From Pochonia chlamydosporia 170 (taxonomy: Eukaryota; Ascomycota; Sordariomycetes; Hypocreales; Clavicipitaceae): 64,000 nucleotides of DNA. Positions 23,025 to 35,968 of this stretch are shown piece by piece (position 1 is the stretch's first letter; the number at the start of each line of letters is the position of its first letter). Position numbers and translations under genes: made by a program. A model generated the notes under the pieces. It did no database searches. It was given only the letters and a program-made list of their open reading frames with translations, and had not been told where the DNA came from. Location of the stretch: NCBI RefSeq assembly GCF_001653235.2, contig NC_035794.1, forward strand, positions 3,534,001 through 3,598,000, given 5' to 3'.

Positions 23025-23675
23025 TCATCGCAATGCTACCATTATTTCGAATATATCGCTCCGAGAGAATACCCAAGATATCAACAGCCATTGTACACAA
23101 TCTCGTCCATACGACTTCGGAACCGTGTTCTCTAACTTGGAAATCCAGCCATCCACAAAAGGCTTCGTAATCTCATGACAGTGGTAATATTGTACCAATA
23201 AGGCAAACTTGCCCAGTGTTGCAAGACTAACTTCACTCGGTACATCACTTCTTCGTCCATGAATGATGCTCAATAATATGAGGAAACATTCCATATCAGA
23301 ATCGCCCACAGCCAGGGTCAGGTACTGTTGACTACCGCATGGCTGCTCTTGGCGGCGTAAATCGTCACTGCTCCCGGCATTTTGGAAAGAGGCGGAAGAC
23401 GCGTCTCCCTGCCCTCTACTGTCTAATAGGCGCCGAAAAACGGTAGAAGTGTTGGCCAAGAGACAGGATGAAACGAGAACTCGCAATTCATGGACAGCGT
23501 CATTGTTGTCGGCACGTCCTGAATTGTTATCGGTACTGGGAAACAATGGCTGGAGCGCCGCCATAGAGTTATTTGCAGCGTATTCAATGGCGTGAGCAAC
23601 GTCCCATGCTTGACTTCTTCTGAGTAGCAGTACTGTATCACCGCCCTGATCCATCGAATATACTTTGGTGGCCAT
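23025..23675 (-). CDS. BTB/POZ-domain protein, short fungal form
   Basis: Single-exon open frame of 216 residues. The BTB-like core is recognised from HELRVLVSSCLLANTSTVF, a middle region rich in Ser/Gln/Gly, LTLAVGDSDMECFLILLSII and the helices that follow (LATLGKFALLVQYYHC, KPFVDGWISKL, WLLISWVFSRSDIF). This layout is common in fungal BTB proteins of unknown function, which may act in protein-protein interaction or ubiquitin-ligase adaptors. It stops soon after the WLLISWVF helix, earlier than many relatives, so it could be truncated. No link to its neighbours is evident. Confidence 0.7.
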   Translation of the reverse strand: MATKVYSMDQGGDTVLLLRRSQAWDVAHAIEYAANNSMAALQPLFPSTDNNSGRADNNDAVHELRVLVSSCLLANTSTVFRRLLDSRGQGDASSASFQNAGSSDDLRRQEQPCGSQQYLTLAVGDSDMECFLILLSIIHGRRSDVPSEVSLATLGKFALLVQYYHCHEITKPFVDGWISKLENTVPKSYGRDCVQWLLISWVFSRSDIFEIMVALR

Positions 23676-25586
23676 GACGTAGATTTTGGAGCCGACAGAC
23701 CTTGTCTCGAGAAGGAACGGTGTGAGAGGAATGTAGATGTCAATTGTCGTTCAATACCTTAGCAGACGAGAAGCGGAGAAATGGTGACAGGTGATGAATA
23801 GACAGTTTGTGCATTAAATGACATGGGAAACAGTGGATTGAATGTGCCCAAATGGCTGCATTCAACAGCTGGTGGCTAGGTCTTTGCCGCAGAACTTCCT
23901 TCTTCCTCATGTCATACCCATCCTATCGGCTGTGTACCGCGACTTCTACGACACTCAAACGATTGTTTAGCTAGCATGTCTCACAACTATTCCTCTTTTT
24001 CTCCTCTAATTGAGTGGCACGAGCCCAAGGTAGTCAAGCTCAGAAATATACAGTAGAGATAAGAGAAGCGCGACACCGACGTTTCGCACATTCTAGGTTG
24101 ACGAGAGTGTGGCTCCATGTCCACTTGCATCTGATCAACGACGTGTCTTGCTTGTGCAATTGCGTAGTCTCACAACGTGTCAAGTGTACCAGACGTATCA
24201 TTGACACTGCTAGCCTGTCAGCCCATCTGATCTTCGAACTGACCTCGCCCTGTTGGCGCTCTAGAGTCCAGACATGCATTTGCCACCACGGTAAAGCAGT
24301 TCCCATGCATGCAGATATCATCCAGAAACGACAGGGTCCTATCGAGTTACTTCCTGCGCCTATTAGAAAGTGAACCACCTAATTCGGGGATCTGCAGCTT
24401 CTATTCACACATACACTCCAACCGGAGTTAGCCACATGTCGTATGTACGATAATCAATTTTGTGATATTTGTGATACTCTGTGATCGTTATTGCATGTGT
24501 CTCAGTCAAGACAATCTCTTTTTCTGTTCAGCCTGCCACAATTATGTGGTCCACATCTTTACGGAATAGCAAATGCAGCCGGGACATGGGTGAGAATGTC
24601 CCTGGTCTCGCTTGCCGCCACGACCTGGCAGTCTTGCAGATCTCAACATACACCTTGCCCATCCATTCATACATCTCTACCGCATGAGACTTGCTGGAAC
24701 CACACAGCCCTAATCCCGAGGCAGTGGGTCCGTAGTTGCGCAGAAAACAAGTAGTTTATGACATGTCGATAACCTTTACTCCGAACCCGCTTTAGCGAGA
24801 CAATTTTCCCGATGGAGATCTCTCTGCAGGGAAAGGCTTCGCTTCCCGGTTTTCTGTCACAATGATCACAATGCTAGTCAATGTCTGCTTAAGGATGTAG
24901 AGTGTGCGCTATTCGGGTTAACATGGCCGTTCTGTCAGCTACTCTTATGTCCTACTCACCGCGTCTCAATCACGTTTAGGACCGGGTGTTAGTTACGTTA
25001 AACCCAAAACTACTAAGAGACTACCAGACGTTGTCTTCCCAGGAGGAGAGTAGGACTAACTAGTTGGGACGTTAGACTGCCTATTTTCCTTTAAGCAGTA
25101 CATGTCTCGCTAAATATTACTTCACACACACCGCCAAGTGCAGTTGGCGCATCAGACAAGCCTTTCAGCTGTGTAAGACATTCGGACGACCCGGGCTAAC
25201 TCCCCGCTTTCTAGATCCCTGACGGCAGATCTGAACTATTTGGCACTAGAGCGACTACGGTGTAGGGGATTGCTTAATGCACACGCCCATATACCACTAT
25301 CACAGGGGGCCCGGCGAACCATGAGAGTGGGCATGGGGCCTTCGAGTTGCATCGACGTGACAGATTTTGAAGACCGGCACCCTCAAACAGCAGCGGCCGA
25401 TGATTTTCCAACCCACGAGACATTCCTGGTTTACAATCTAGTTTACTATTGACAAGTCTCGCCTAGAAGCTTTCTTTGGTACCCATTGCGTTGGAATTGT
25501 TTTGCAGCCCTTATCGCCGTTTGATCTTGTGAACGAGCTGACAGCTTCAAATCATCAGCCATTAATCGCTATCTACAATAGCAAAA
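23676..25586. other. Long intergenic stretch, no gene recognised
   Basis: About 1.9 kb with short unsupported open frames (for example 24014-24378 on both strands, and 25240-25452). No domain, transposon end or RNA gene was recognised. The final part should include the promoter of the second O-methyltransferase. Confidence 0.5.
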
Positions 25587-27068
25587 ATGGACAGAGAACA
25601 GATGATAGCCCAGCACAATGCTATTAAATCCAATCTCCGAACCCTCACCGACGCTGTGGAAGCGTATTCTTCCACATTTGAGAAGAATATCTCATCCGAT
25701 GACCTCGAAGCAGTCGGCCAAATCTCTCAGTGTCAAGTCGCGATGGTTGAGAACGTGAAACAGATGCAGAGCGCCATCTACGGACCCTTGAATATGGTTA
25801 TGTTGCATTACGAAGAGGTAGGGTGTACCATTTTGCTTGCCACAAAACACAATGAGATGCGATGCTGATTTTAGTTTGTGGAAGTAGTGCCTCCGTTCAA
25901 GCTCAGTTAGAACACTGCTGGAGATGGGCGTTTTTGATGCCTTGCCGGTCGATGGGAGTGGGATGTCAGCGCCGGAACTGGCTAAGAAGCTAGGGGTTGA
26001 TGAAAATCTTCTCGGTTTGTGATTGACAAATGACAACGGCATTCCTAAAGCTAACGACGCATAGTGCGCCTGATGCGTGTAGTCGTACCTACATTCTTCG
26101 AGGAACCACAGCCAGAAGTGTACACGCACACGGCAAATTCGAAGGTCTATTTGGACGGTCCCTTGCGAGCCAACTTTAAAATGATGTGCGAATAGTCCAA
26201 GTAATGTTCGAAGAGTTTAGCTAACGAATTATTGCTCCCTAGGTTTGACGAGATTTGCGTCGCCAGCACTAGAATGCCCGACTTCTTCAAGAAAAATGGG
26301 TATCTCAATCCCATCTCACGGAGCAACAATCCTTATACCTTTGCACACGATACTCACGGCTTGTCAATGTTCGAGTTCCTTCTTCAGCATCCAGATCGAT
26401 TCAACAACTTCAACGATGCAATGCAGGCTCGTTCTTCCCAAACCTCCCTTCCCTACAGCCTATTCCCTTTCAAATCAAAGTTTGGTGAGGTGGATACTAC
26501 CAATGAGACTGTTCTGCTGGTAGATGTCGGGAGCGGCATAGGCCAGGCCACGCTTGCAATCCGAGAGGCTTGTGCAGAGATCAAGGGCAAAATGGTGATG
26601 CAAGATCAGAAACAGGTGATTGACGGGATTGCAACTCCATTGCCTCCGGGTGTAGAGGCTATGGCACATGACTTCTTCAAGCCGCAACCGGTCCAAGGTA
26701 TGCTGTCTTCACCTTCAAGATTGATCAAGACACTCACGATTTCGATAATCTCAGGCGCTCTCTTTTATTACATTCATCGCTGCCTGCATGACTGGCCGGA
26801 TTCAGATTGTCTTGTAATTCTGCAACATCTCGCAGCTGCAATGTCACCCAATGTATCGCGCCTTCTGATATCCGAAATTGTGATGCCGCGCGGTCGTGTT
26901 GATATCCAAACAGCATGGTCAGATATTAACATGCTGACATTTGGCGGAGTGGAAAGGAGTGAAAAGCAGTGGACGGACCTTCTAGATAGTGCTGGCTTGA
27001 AAATTGCACATGTGCATGGGGAGGATGGAGGATGCTGGTTTAGAGTGTTGGAGGTCGTCCACAAGTAG
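25587..27068 (+). CDS. SAM-dependent O-methyltransferase, second copy
   Basis: COMT-type methyltransferase. Exons 25587..25817, 25888..26014, 26065..26185, 26243..26697 and 26755..27068 give about 415 residues. The dimerisation-domain segment RTLLEMGVFDALP precedes ELAKKLGVDENLLVRL, typical of the winged helix. The SAM site is LLVDVGSGIGQATLAI, and the catalytic histidine is in YYIHRCLHDWPDSD. The C-terminal GGVERSEKQWTDLLD matches the family and parallels the first methyltransferase at 10.9 kb. The third-to-fourth exon junction uses an uncommon GTGCGA donor at 26186. It is separated from the tailoring block by the knottin-like and BTB genes, so membership of one cluster is uncertain. Confidence 0.88.
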
Positions 27069-28052
27069 TTCAAAATACATGAAAAATGTAGAGAGCAAAG
27101 AACTTTTAGACTTCATCTTCATTTTTAGATTGGCTATGGTAAATTGAATTAGATAAATATGTGGCGGAGAAGACGTTGCCTTGACTCGAGTCCCTGCGAG
27201 TGAAGTATCAGAACATTAGTCCTATCTCAGGAGAACCAACTTCACTCTAAGTGAACAAATAGGCTGTACACAAATGTACAAGTTTTGCCCGTGCCATGAT
27301 GGGTTGAGTCCTAGCTACCAGTTTTATTTACACCATAACTGATCAATTAGAAGCTTAATGCAATTTCGCCTCACTTCTCCGCAAACATAAACCGCTGGCT
27401 TGATATGTTCTTGGGAGCCGAAAACAACACGTCACACAAGCGAACGCAGCCAACTCTCGGGCCAATTTATTTGGGACACTGGGTGCTATGAATTTTGTCT
27501 AGATTGCTAACTGTTATTGTATTCAAAATTTCTCGGCGACGTCAGGACCAATTGGGTACCACTTACTTGGGACGAACATATTATAGAAGACGTTGACACG
27601 GATAACGTTATCGGTTGAGTGCCAAGAGCTACTTGGCTGATGGAGCTTCTTACTTGGTGTTAGCTGTGGTATATAGAGTTACAGTCCATAAAAAAAGGAT
27701 GGGGAGGCGGGGTAAATAGCAACACCCGAATATTAGCTTCGTCTTCTCAACTTCCAAACACGGAAATTAGAGTTGCCAAGATAGAACGATTTTCCAAATT
27801 AGTACACAAGAACAACCACAGCAATTAAAATGTATATTAGACCCACAGCACCGATTAGGGAAGCTAAATCGTGCGTATAGTATTCTACATCGCCCTTATT
27901 CTCTCATAGTTTTGCCGCCAGGTGAAGCCGGGTATATATCTATAAAAGGCTGCTTGGGAGTGCCTCTGGTTTATTGTTCATACTACTTTCAACATTCTGA
28001 CCAGTTTGCTTTCTAAATTTGCTAAACCTTTTATCCTTACCCTTGATTAAAA
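27069..28052. other. Intergenic, promoter side of the metalloprotease gene
   Basis: No gene recognised over about 1 kb. It ends with a well-formed core promoter for the protease gene. Confidence 0.5.
27941..27949 (+). promoter_or_regulatory. TATA box of the metalloprotease gene
   Basis: TATAAAAGG lies 112 nt before the ATG at 28053, a normal position for a strongly expressed secreted-protein gene. Confidence 0.6.
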
Positions 28053-29043
28053 ATGTTTATCAAGTCGTATCTTCTTGCTGGCTCCCTTGCTGCTACCTGC
28101 TTGGGCAACCCGCTTACCGCTAGGCAGGGTTTTTGCGGCACTGCTGAGCCTAGCGAGGAGGAGAGAAATGAATCTCGCCTACAGATAGCTAACGCAGATG
28201 TTGGCGAGTTAATGGTAGCTGGTGCGACTACTACTGTACCTACCTATGTCCACGTTGTCGCAAAATCGAACACTTTAGAAGGGGGCTATCTTACTGTGAG
28301 ATTATCTCCTAATCAAAGGGCTTCTCTGTAATCAATCTAATGTATGGCATTAGCGAGACACAATATTAGCTCAGATGGAACAGCTCAACATCGATTTTAC
28401 TGGAACTGGTTTTAATTTCTCTCTCACAGATATTGATTGGACCGTTAATGCCAAATGGGACGTTAGTGCTAACTGGATTTTCAATGGGAACCAGACTGCC
28501 AAGAAGGACGACATGGAAATGAGAAAGAAGCTCCGAAAGGGCGGCTACGGCTCTCTTAACTTATACGTCCACGGCTCTTTTGAGGGAGGGTACTGCACCT
28601 TCCCTAGAAATGTCGCAGTCGGCAGTACTGGATTTTATGCCGATGGTTGCTACATTAGCAGGCTCACTGTCCCAGGCGGGTCCAGCGATACTTTTAGTCA
28701 AGGAAAGGTGGCATCACATGAAGTTGGCCACTGGCTCTACCTCTATCACACATTCCAAGATGGATGTGATGGAGCTGGCGATGAGGTTGCCGACACTCCC
28801 GCTGAGGCATTGAAGCAAGGCGCCCAGGGCTGTCCGGTTGGCAGCGACACTTGTCCTACTCTACCTGGCTTGGATCCTATCCATAACCACATGACTTACA
28901 CTGCCGAGTGAGTATTCCATTCAATTGGCTATGTACAGTGCATTGCTAATATATCCATACACAGCACTTGCCGTACCGAGTTTACTTCTGGTCAGATCAG
29001 CCGCATGCTCGCTGCTTGGTCTACATACCGTGCTGGAAAATAA
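28053..29043 (+). CDS. Secreted zinc metalloprotease, peptidase family M43 (pappalysin/cytophagalysin-like)
   Basis: Exons 28053..28295, 28375..28907 and 28965..29043 give about 284 residues. The N-terminus is a signal peptide (MFIKSYLLAGSLAATCLG). The zinc-binding motif HEVGHWLYLYHTF (HExxHxxxxxH with the extended pattern of M43) is at about residue 200 and is followed by the Cys-rich DGCDGAGDEVADTPAE loop. The Met-turn region is NHMTYT, where relatives usually have an MDY-type turn. The C-terminal helix EFTSGQISRML is typical. Such proteases are secreted by plant- and insect-associated fungi. The first intron acceptor was chosen at CTCAG before 28375 to keep the frame. Confidence 0.9.
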
Positions 29044-30685
29044 CGAAACAATTTGTGATCTCACCTATAAAGCAGCGTGTGATACTGGGAAAGGACAGAC
29101 TTCCACGGGTCAAGTGTGCAACCAGGAGTGCTGTCTCAGAGAAAGAACTATAAGTGTCGACGACAGGCCACTTATGTAAAACAAGCACAGTATAGTATTG
29201 CTTTCAACGACAATTATTATTCTGTTGCTTTACACGTAGTTTTACTCTAGAGTACTTGGTATTTATATAGTTTTGCTCTTTGTTGTACGAAATTAAAGGC
29301 CTCTTACTGCCAGACTTACAGGGAGCCTTCTGCCAGATCGTCGTTTACCTATGCAAGCAAGTCGTGAAGTGTGACAGATGAGAAAGGTAAAATAGCAAGC
29401 GCATTGGCTGCCTCGCTACTCCGGCCGTGGCGACCCTAGGGGCTAAACCTATACAATAGCTTCACTGTGTTATCATAATGCAGTTTACAAGTATAGCGGT
29501 CTGGCCTTCCTGACCACCTCAACTGGCAGGAAGGTTATCCCGATTCTTCCAATCCAGAAGGACTCAGACCCTGTCTTCCCTGTTCCAGGTGCTCGTCCTC
29601 AAACTGTAGCGCGGGGCGGGGGACATATACTGGTAACTCTGCTGCTTGCAAAAATGACTTGGAACCTAAAGAAGAATGGTCGGTATATTCGTGATTCATC
29701 TGCTAATCTGATCTAGTCTATTAAACGTCTCTATCATATTACTGTGCTGCGCATCACTACGCTTCCTCTACTACCTTCCTTGATTTCTGCTCTTTATCCC
29801 CGTCATCAGCATTGTTCGTGGTCGCCCGGTTTGCATCACGATCTGTTTTCCCTTCTTCGTCGTGTCAGTAATGGAACGTCCAGAAATGGATTAGACGTAC
29901 TACTGGAATCGACTAGTTCGACATCGCCGTCGCCTTTTTCGTCGTTCTTTGATCGGGTACCCTCTTTTATAGGATCAGGAGATATATTTCTCCTCTCTGC
30001 TGCGGCAGAAAACATGGTGGCAGCTGTTCGCTCTGCAATAAGTGGTATCCGCTGTAATGCAAAAGTACAAGTTGTTTTCAAATTTAACGAACAGAGATTT
30101 AATCACGCGTTGGAGGGGCCTCGGAAGATAAAAGAGTTGGGCGTGGTTTCTAGAAGCTGTATTCACGTCACTGTGACGTTGACGTGGGTGACGGCACTTC
30201 TTGGTACAACTGCCATAGATTGGATGCAAGGAGTACCATGTTCTTCATCACTGTCGACATGCAGGAACTAATCGCGCTGTACTTGATTGTCGGGTTGCGT
30301 GTACTTGGTTGTATATTTTTGGGCTGTTTTACAAAATGTGTCTGGCCACCTAAAAGGAAATTCGGAATGTGTCAAATGCGACCCTACCAGTATGGGAACT
30401 CTTATCATGTTCATGCCCATAATTGTCGGAAACTGACAACCTCGATGCTAAAGTCCCTTGCGACTACTGTCTTACACTGCCTTCCGCAGCTAAAACTACT
30501 AAGAGTGTGTCGTTTTTGGGCTTTGAGTCTGAAGCCCATGTCGTCTATGACCACGATGAGTTAGTCGTCACGTCACTGTGATGCGACCACTCACACCCAC
30601 GCCCTCATGCACAAGTCTCAAGACATAAATCATCATGATATAGTTATTTAGAAATATAAATAATCGCAAATCGACCACAGTCAAA
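29044..30685. other. Intergenic, no gene recognised
   Basis: A 175-codon plus-strand frame at 29744-30271 and a 126-codon frame at 30184-30564 lack recognisable domains and do not link by splicing. The last part should hold the nitrate reductase promoter. CACGTCACTGTGA-like words occur near 30165 and 30570, but their meaning is unclear. Confidence 0.45.
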
Positions 30686-33600
30686 ATGCCAAGAAATTGG
30701 GTCGCTCAAATTGCAGAGCATCCTGGTGCATCATTGGAGCAAATCCAAGGAGAGCCTGATTGGAGAATCAGGCACAACCATCGCACAGGATTCAAAAACC
30801 ACGACGGTCGCAGACCAGGATTCACAGAGGAATTGCTTCGTGAAGAATTGGAGGATGAGGACGTTGTGGAAGACGCGGAGAAGCAATTTGAACGGCTCCG
30901 TCGGAAAGCCCATCAGAATAAGCTCATCAATTTTCGTGACCTGGTGCACGGTATCAAAGACTTTCACTTGGTTCATCCAGACCTTCGGCCCTCAGGTTGG
31001 CGATACGTATTGGAGAGTACGGAAGATTGGATCAAGTATGGTCAGAACTGGCCCTGTAACTTGAGACGCCAGGAGCAACAGGAGCAGAAGCAAGGGGACA
31101 ATGCAGAAGATGATGAGCATAATGCTGAAACCGAGAGTTCCGCTGATGGAACGTCCAGTGATGATGATCAGGAAAAGCCAGACGGTGATGAGTCAACTTC
31201 GAATCTGGCAACACTGCTGAAACGGGAGCGGAAATATATCGACGGTCTAGAGAGCAATGATGGACTCGGCAAAAGTCCACAGGCTGCGGCTCGAGTAGAT
31301 TTAACAATCGACGAGGCAGATCAATTTACCCCAGACAACTGGTTCCCTCGGTCTCCGGAACTCATCCGTGTTACAGGTTCACATCCTGTGAATGCAGAAT
31401 CACCGCTGACAGAACTGTTTACGGCCGGTCTCATTACACCAAACTATCTGCACTATGTACGAAATCACGGCCCTGTTCCCCGTCTCCACTGGGAATTTCA
31501 CAAGCTGGAAGTCCTTCACCAAAACAACAAACATGTGTTCTCTATGGAGGACCTAACGACCAAGTTCTACACCATCAATATCCCTGTGTTCATGGCTTGT
31601 GATGGAAACCGCCGAAAAGAGCTGAACCAGATAAAAAGATCCAAGGGTTTCAATTTTGGCCCAGGAGCAGGAGGATGCGCTTATTGGAAAGGCGTGTTGT
31701 TGCGGGATGTTTTGCTTGATGCTGGCATCGATGATCCACTGTCAGTACAAGGACGGAGAAAAACAGATGTACCTCGCTGGGTAAACTTTGAGGGATCAGA
31801 CGACCTACCTGAAGGCAAATACTCTACTTGCATAGATCTAGAGTATGCCATGGATCCTCGAAACGACGTCCTACTGGCGTTTCAAATGAATGATAAGCCA
31901 TTGCCGCCTGATCATGGCTATCCCCTACGACTGATCATACCAGGCTACGTGGGTGGGCGATGTGTCAAATGGCTCAAGCGCATATGGACCAGCGATAAGG
32001 AGAACGACTCCTATTATCATATTTGGGATAACCGCGTTTTGCCGTCCTTTGTCACGGACAACAACGGTGAACTTGCAGAGGAGTTGTTCCGCCATAGGAG
32101 CACAGCATGCAATGAACAAATTCTCAATTCCGTAATCACACGCCCAGAGCAAGGAGAAAGAATTCCCCTGTCGACAGATCCGGCGGAAACTTACCGATTG
32201 CGTGGTATTGCATTCAACGGAGGTGGACGCATCGTACAGCGCGTGGAAGCGTCTGTTGACGGAGGTAGATCCTGGCTATATTGCTTTCGCAAGTTCCCGA
32301 AAAGACCGATTCGTCACACGGATAAATTTTGGACATGGATCCATTGGCACGTAGACGTACCGATACTTGATTTGATGAACGCAAAGGAGATTGCAGTTCG
32401 GTGTCTGGACGTTTCCAATAATATCCAGCCGTCTGAACTTACCTGGAATGTGATGGGAATGATGAACAACGCGTACTACAAAGTGCAACTGGAAATCACC
32501 ATGTCTGACAATGAGAATGGAGTTGGTACGCTGCTCTGTCGACACCCAGTTGAGCCTGGGTCCGGTGACGGAGGGTGGATGAAGCCAAGCGTAGAGAACA
32601 CTATTGAGCAGAAGAAACTAGAAGCTCGAGCGGGGTCTACCGGGAAGCGATTCACACGAGAAGAGATTGAGAAGCATGATGAGGAGAACGACTGCTGGAT
32701 TGTGGTGGACAAGGGCGTTTACGATGCAACCTCGGTGCTATCATGGCATCCTGGTGGCTCTGGCATTATCCTCGCCCATGCAGGCAGAGTCCACCAAAAA
32801 GCCACAGAAGAGTTCAACAGTATTCACGACTCTTATGCATGGGAGAAACTAAATGGTGCGTAAGATTTTCAGGCAGACTATTTTATTATCTACTAACAAT
32901 AATCTAGAATGCATGATCGGCACAGTGACAGACAAAGTAGCAAAGTTCCTTGATCAACTCAAAGTCCATGAAGAACAGGCAAAGAAAGCCTCTAGCAATA
33001 ACACCAACCAAGCACTTCAAGAACACCGGTGGACAAAAGTGAAGCTCATTAAACGGGAAGAAGTCAGCCCCGACACGCGATCATACACGTTCCAGCTCCC
33101 GGAGGGCAAGAACGTCCTTGGTCTCAACAACGGTCAACACATCGAGTTGGGTTTTCACATGCAGGACAAGATGCTCATCAGACCATATACACCCACACTA
33201 CCTATCCTACCTCCACTTCAGGTTAATGGCTCTGGAAACTCCACGTCATCTGAGGAGCTTCACGATGGCAAGGGCACATTCGATCTCACCATCAAAACGT
33301 ACTTTCCAAGTCAAGACGAGCCCGGTGGTGCCATGTCCAATATTCTCGACACTATTCCAATCAATGAAGAAGTTGACATTCGCGGCCCAAAGGGAGAGAT
33401 CATTTACAGCGGGCATGGACAATTCAGCATTGAAGGCAAGGCCTGCAACGTGAAGTACATATCTTTCGTCATGGGCGGAACGGGAATCACGCCAGGATAC
33501 TCTATTATTAGCCGTATTGTCCATACTGGCGATGACAACACACAAATACGCGTGTTAGATGCGAATAACACGGAGAATGACATTCTGCTCAAAGACGAGT

Positions 33601-33901
33601 TCGACTACTTTGAGAAGCACAGTGATGGGAAGGTGAAGGTTGCGCATGTACTTGCCAAGCCGGATGAAAGCTGGGGCGGTTTGAAGGGATTTGTGACAAA
33701 GGATATGATGCAGGAGCACTTGTTCCCTCCCGGGGAAGACAGTATTGTACTAGTTTGCGGTCCGCCGGCTATGATAACGAAGGCTGTTCTTCCTGGACTC
33801 AAAGGTTTGCTTATCCTATTATACTATTTAAGGTTACGAGTTTATGCCAATGCGTTGCAGAACTTGGATACGTTGAAGATGAGAATATATTTGGATTTTA
33901 G
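30686..33901 (+). CDS. niaD: Nitrate reductase (Mo-pterin / cytochrome b5 / FAD-NAD(P)H)
   Basis: Reduces nitrate to nitrite. Exons 30686..32855, 32908..33804 and 33861..33901 give about 1035 residues, long for fungal enzymes (often 860-980). Domain order is a charged N-terminal extension, then a sulfite-oxidase-type molybdopterin domain (YVRNHGPVP, with the Mo-ligand Cys in MACDGNRR) and its dimerisation domain. A cytochrome b5 domain follows (SWHPGGSG haem histidine), then a ferredoxin-reductase-type module with RPYTP for FAD and GGTGITPGYS plus LVCGPPAMI for NAD(P)H. Removing the third-exon intron restores the conserved C-terminus ending DENIFGF. The extension includes an acidic Gln/Glu/Asp-rich part around residues 130-180. 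No nitrite reductase or nitrate transporter lies beside it, unlike many fungal loci. Confidence 0.92.
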
Positions 33902-34042
33902 AACGGAGTAAATAAGTGCGTTTTAATGAACTCAGCAGAAATAGTGCCACTCATACTAGCACCAACAGTCAAACTCTCAATTCTCATCTCAGAATATCCC
34001 CTAAAGCTTGACCCCAGTGTCTCCTACCTCTGTAAAAACGAC

Positions 34043-35968
34043 TTACACACGCTCATAATGGGTCGTGACAGAATCTTTAATGATCTCCTTGCCCAGCTGC
34101 TTGTTCTCTGCGTCCGCAATACGCTGTGCTTCAGCTTCAATAAATTCCTGTGGTCGCTCTCGTTGCGTCAATACTCTCTTGCCAAATACGAATGTACCAG
34201 GATTCTGAATGAAAATTTCGTCCATATCTTCCAAAGTCCTTCTCGACGTTTCAGGGTAGAGGCAATACACGATCGGAAAGTAAGACCAGCAGAGAATGGC
34301 ATACACTAGAAGTTGCATTAGTCACACCCAATAAACCAAACCCTAAAACGATGTAGGCAGGTACTTACTCAGATAAAACCTCCATTTGAGGTTGTTTGCA
34401 CCGACTTTGGTGAATTGGGTCACGATGAACCCTCCCATCCAGTTGGTGGCCGTGGCAGCAGCAGCACCACGAACCCGCCAGCCTAGTGAGTTGATCTCGG
34501 AGTTGTAAACCCACGGGACCTTGGCGAAGCTAGTGCCGTAGAAGAAGTAGTACAAGAAGAACATTGATGTTGTTACTCGGCCGAGCTGGTTTGCGCAGAT
34601 CCAGTTAGTCTATACTATACGTCGCAACAGAGGGCTGCGTCTACTCACAATTCCCTTCCGTGAAGGATCGCTTTCCGCAGTCTTGATGCAGAGCGCGGCA
34701 ATCAGATAGCATGACCCCATTGTCAGAGCACCATACAGCATCATCCTTAAAATTCGTTAGCTCGCAGCTCAAGAAACCATGGGTATGTACATCCCTGGAG
34801 AACTGTTGGAGGGCTAAATGAGGGTAGACTTACTTTCGACGCCCGAAACGATCAATGATCAATAGGCAGCACAGCGCAGCTCCAAGGTAAATAGTACCAT
34901 TCACGCCAGTCAGAAGACGAGATTCCTGTTCGTTCAGACCGACACTCTGCTGTAGGAGAGTGGGCAAGTAGTATCCCAGTGCATTAACTCCGCTGAACTG
35001 CTGCATAAACTGCGTTCCGCACGACAGGAGAAGCCGTCGAAGGTTCTGGGTCTTGTCACGGCATAGAAGTACCTCAGTAGTAGACACACGGGCTTTCCTC
35101 TCCATCTCGAGTGTAGACTGAATGGAGAGAAACTGGGCAGCAACATCGGGATCATGAATAGTTTTATCCTTGCCTTCGAGCCGAGCAATGACTTCGAGAG
35201 CCTCCTCATGTCTGTCCTTGAGCAGAAGCCATCGAGGAGACTCGGGCGAGAACAAAAGAGCAATAGCCACAATGACGGGAAAGATGAGCTGAAAACCCAA
35301 GGGAAAGCGCCACTGCAGAGCGCTTCCTTGGAAATACAGACCGTAGTTCATCCAGTTCGCGAGACAGAAGGCGGCAGTGTTGGACATGGAGCCTACGACC
35401 ACCAATTTGCCTCGAACCCGGGGCTTTGAGCACTCGGCCTGGTAGACGGGACAGGTTGATGAAGTCAAACCCATGCCGAATCCATTGATAATTCGTCCGA
35501 TGATCATCTGGGGAAGGTGCCATGATACAATTTGTAGAATTGCACCAACCAGGTTGCAGGTCAGACCGATGGCAACTGACTTCTTTCGTCCGAGTTTATC
35601 GCCAAAGGTAAAGGCAACAATGGCGCCAAAGAAGGCTCCAAGCTTTGTGGTTACAGTCAGTAAGATGATGCCATACGGAGCACTCTTCATCGCGATTCTG
35701 CTACTTACGGAGAAACAACTGGAAGTAATGCCGGAAATGTTTGGGTCTAACGTCTCTGGGAAATGTTTCTTAAAGTCTGCAGAAATTAACACTCCAGAAA
35801 AGACACCTTGGTCGTATCCAAACCAAGCCATTGAACTTGATCAGGGTCAGTATGTCTCGGCGCAATAAGGCAGACCTATAGTGCAACATACCAGGCATTG
35901 GCAATTGTAATGACAGTAATGAGCCATGTCCCCGTGAGACGGCTGGAGAGCCCGCCGCCTTTCGCCAT
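34043..35968 (-). CDS. MFS sugar transporter
   Basis: Proton-linked hexose-type transporter of the major facilitator superfamily with about twelve membrane helices. The start at 35968 (MAKGGGLSSRLTG) was chosen because translation runs into the first helix, and the exon joins to MAWFGYDQGVFSGV after a short intron. Signatures are GDKLGRKKS, the PESPRWLLLKD motif between domains, QQFSGVNALGYY, DRFGRRK and the cytoplasmic PETSRRTLEDMDEIF. At least six exons are needed; internal introns near 35700 and 34835, and others near 34630 and 34340, are supported by GT/AG and frame. It faces away from the reductase gene at 36883 and lies next to sugar-acid catabolic genes, so it may import the same sugar (inference). 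Confidence 0.85.

Noticed and set aside
24014..24378. Paired long frames on both strands
   Set aside because: Overlapping antisense frames without any domain evidence; likely chance.
29744..30564. Two plus-strand frames of 175 and 126 codons upstream of nitrate reductase
   Set aside because: No recognisable family, atypical composition, and they do not join by plausible splice sites; possibly decayed sequence but not callable.
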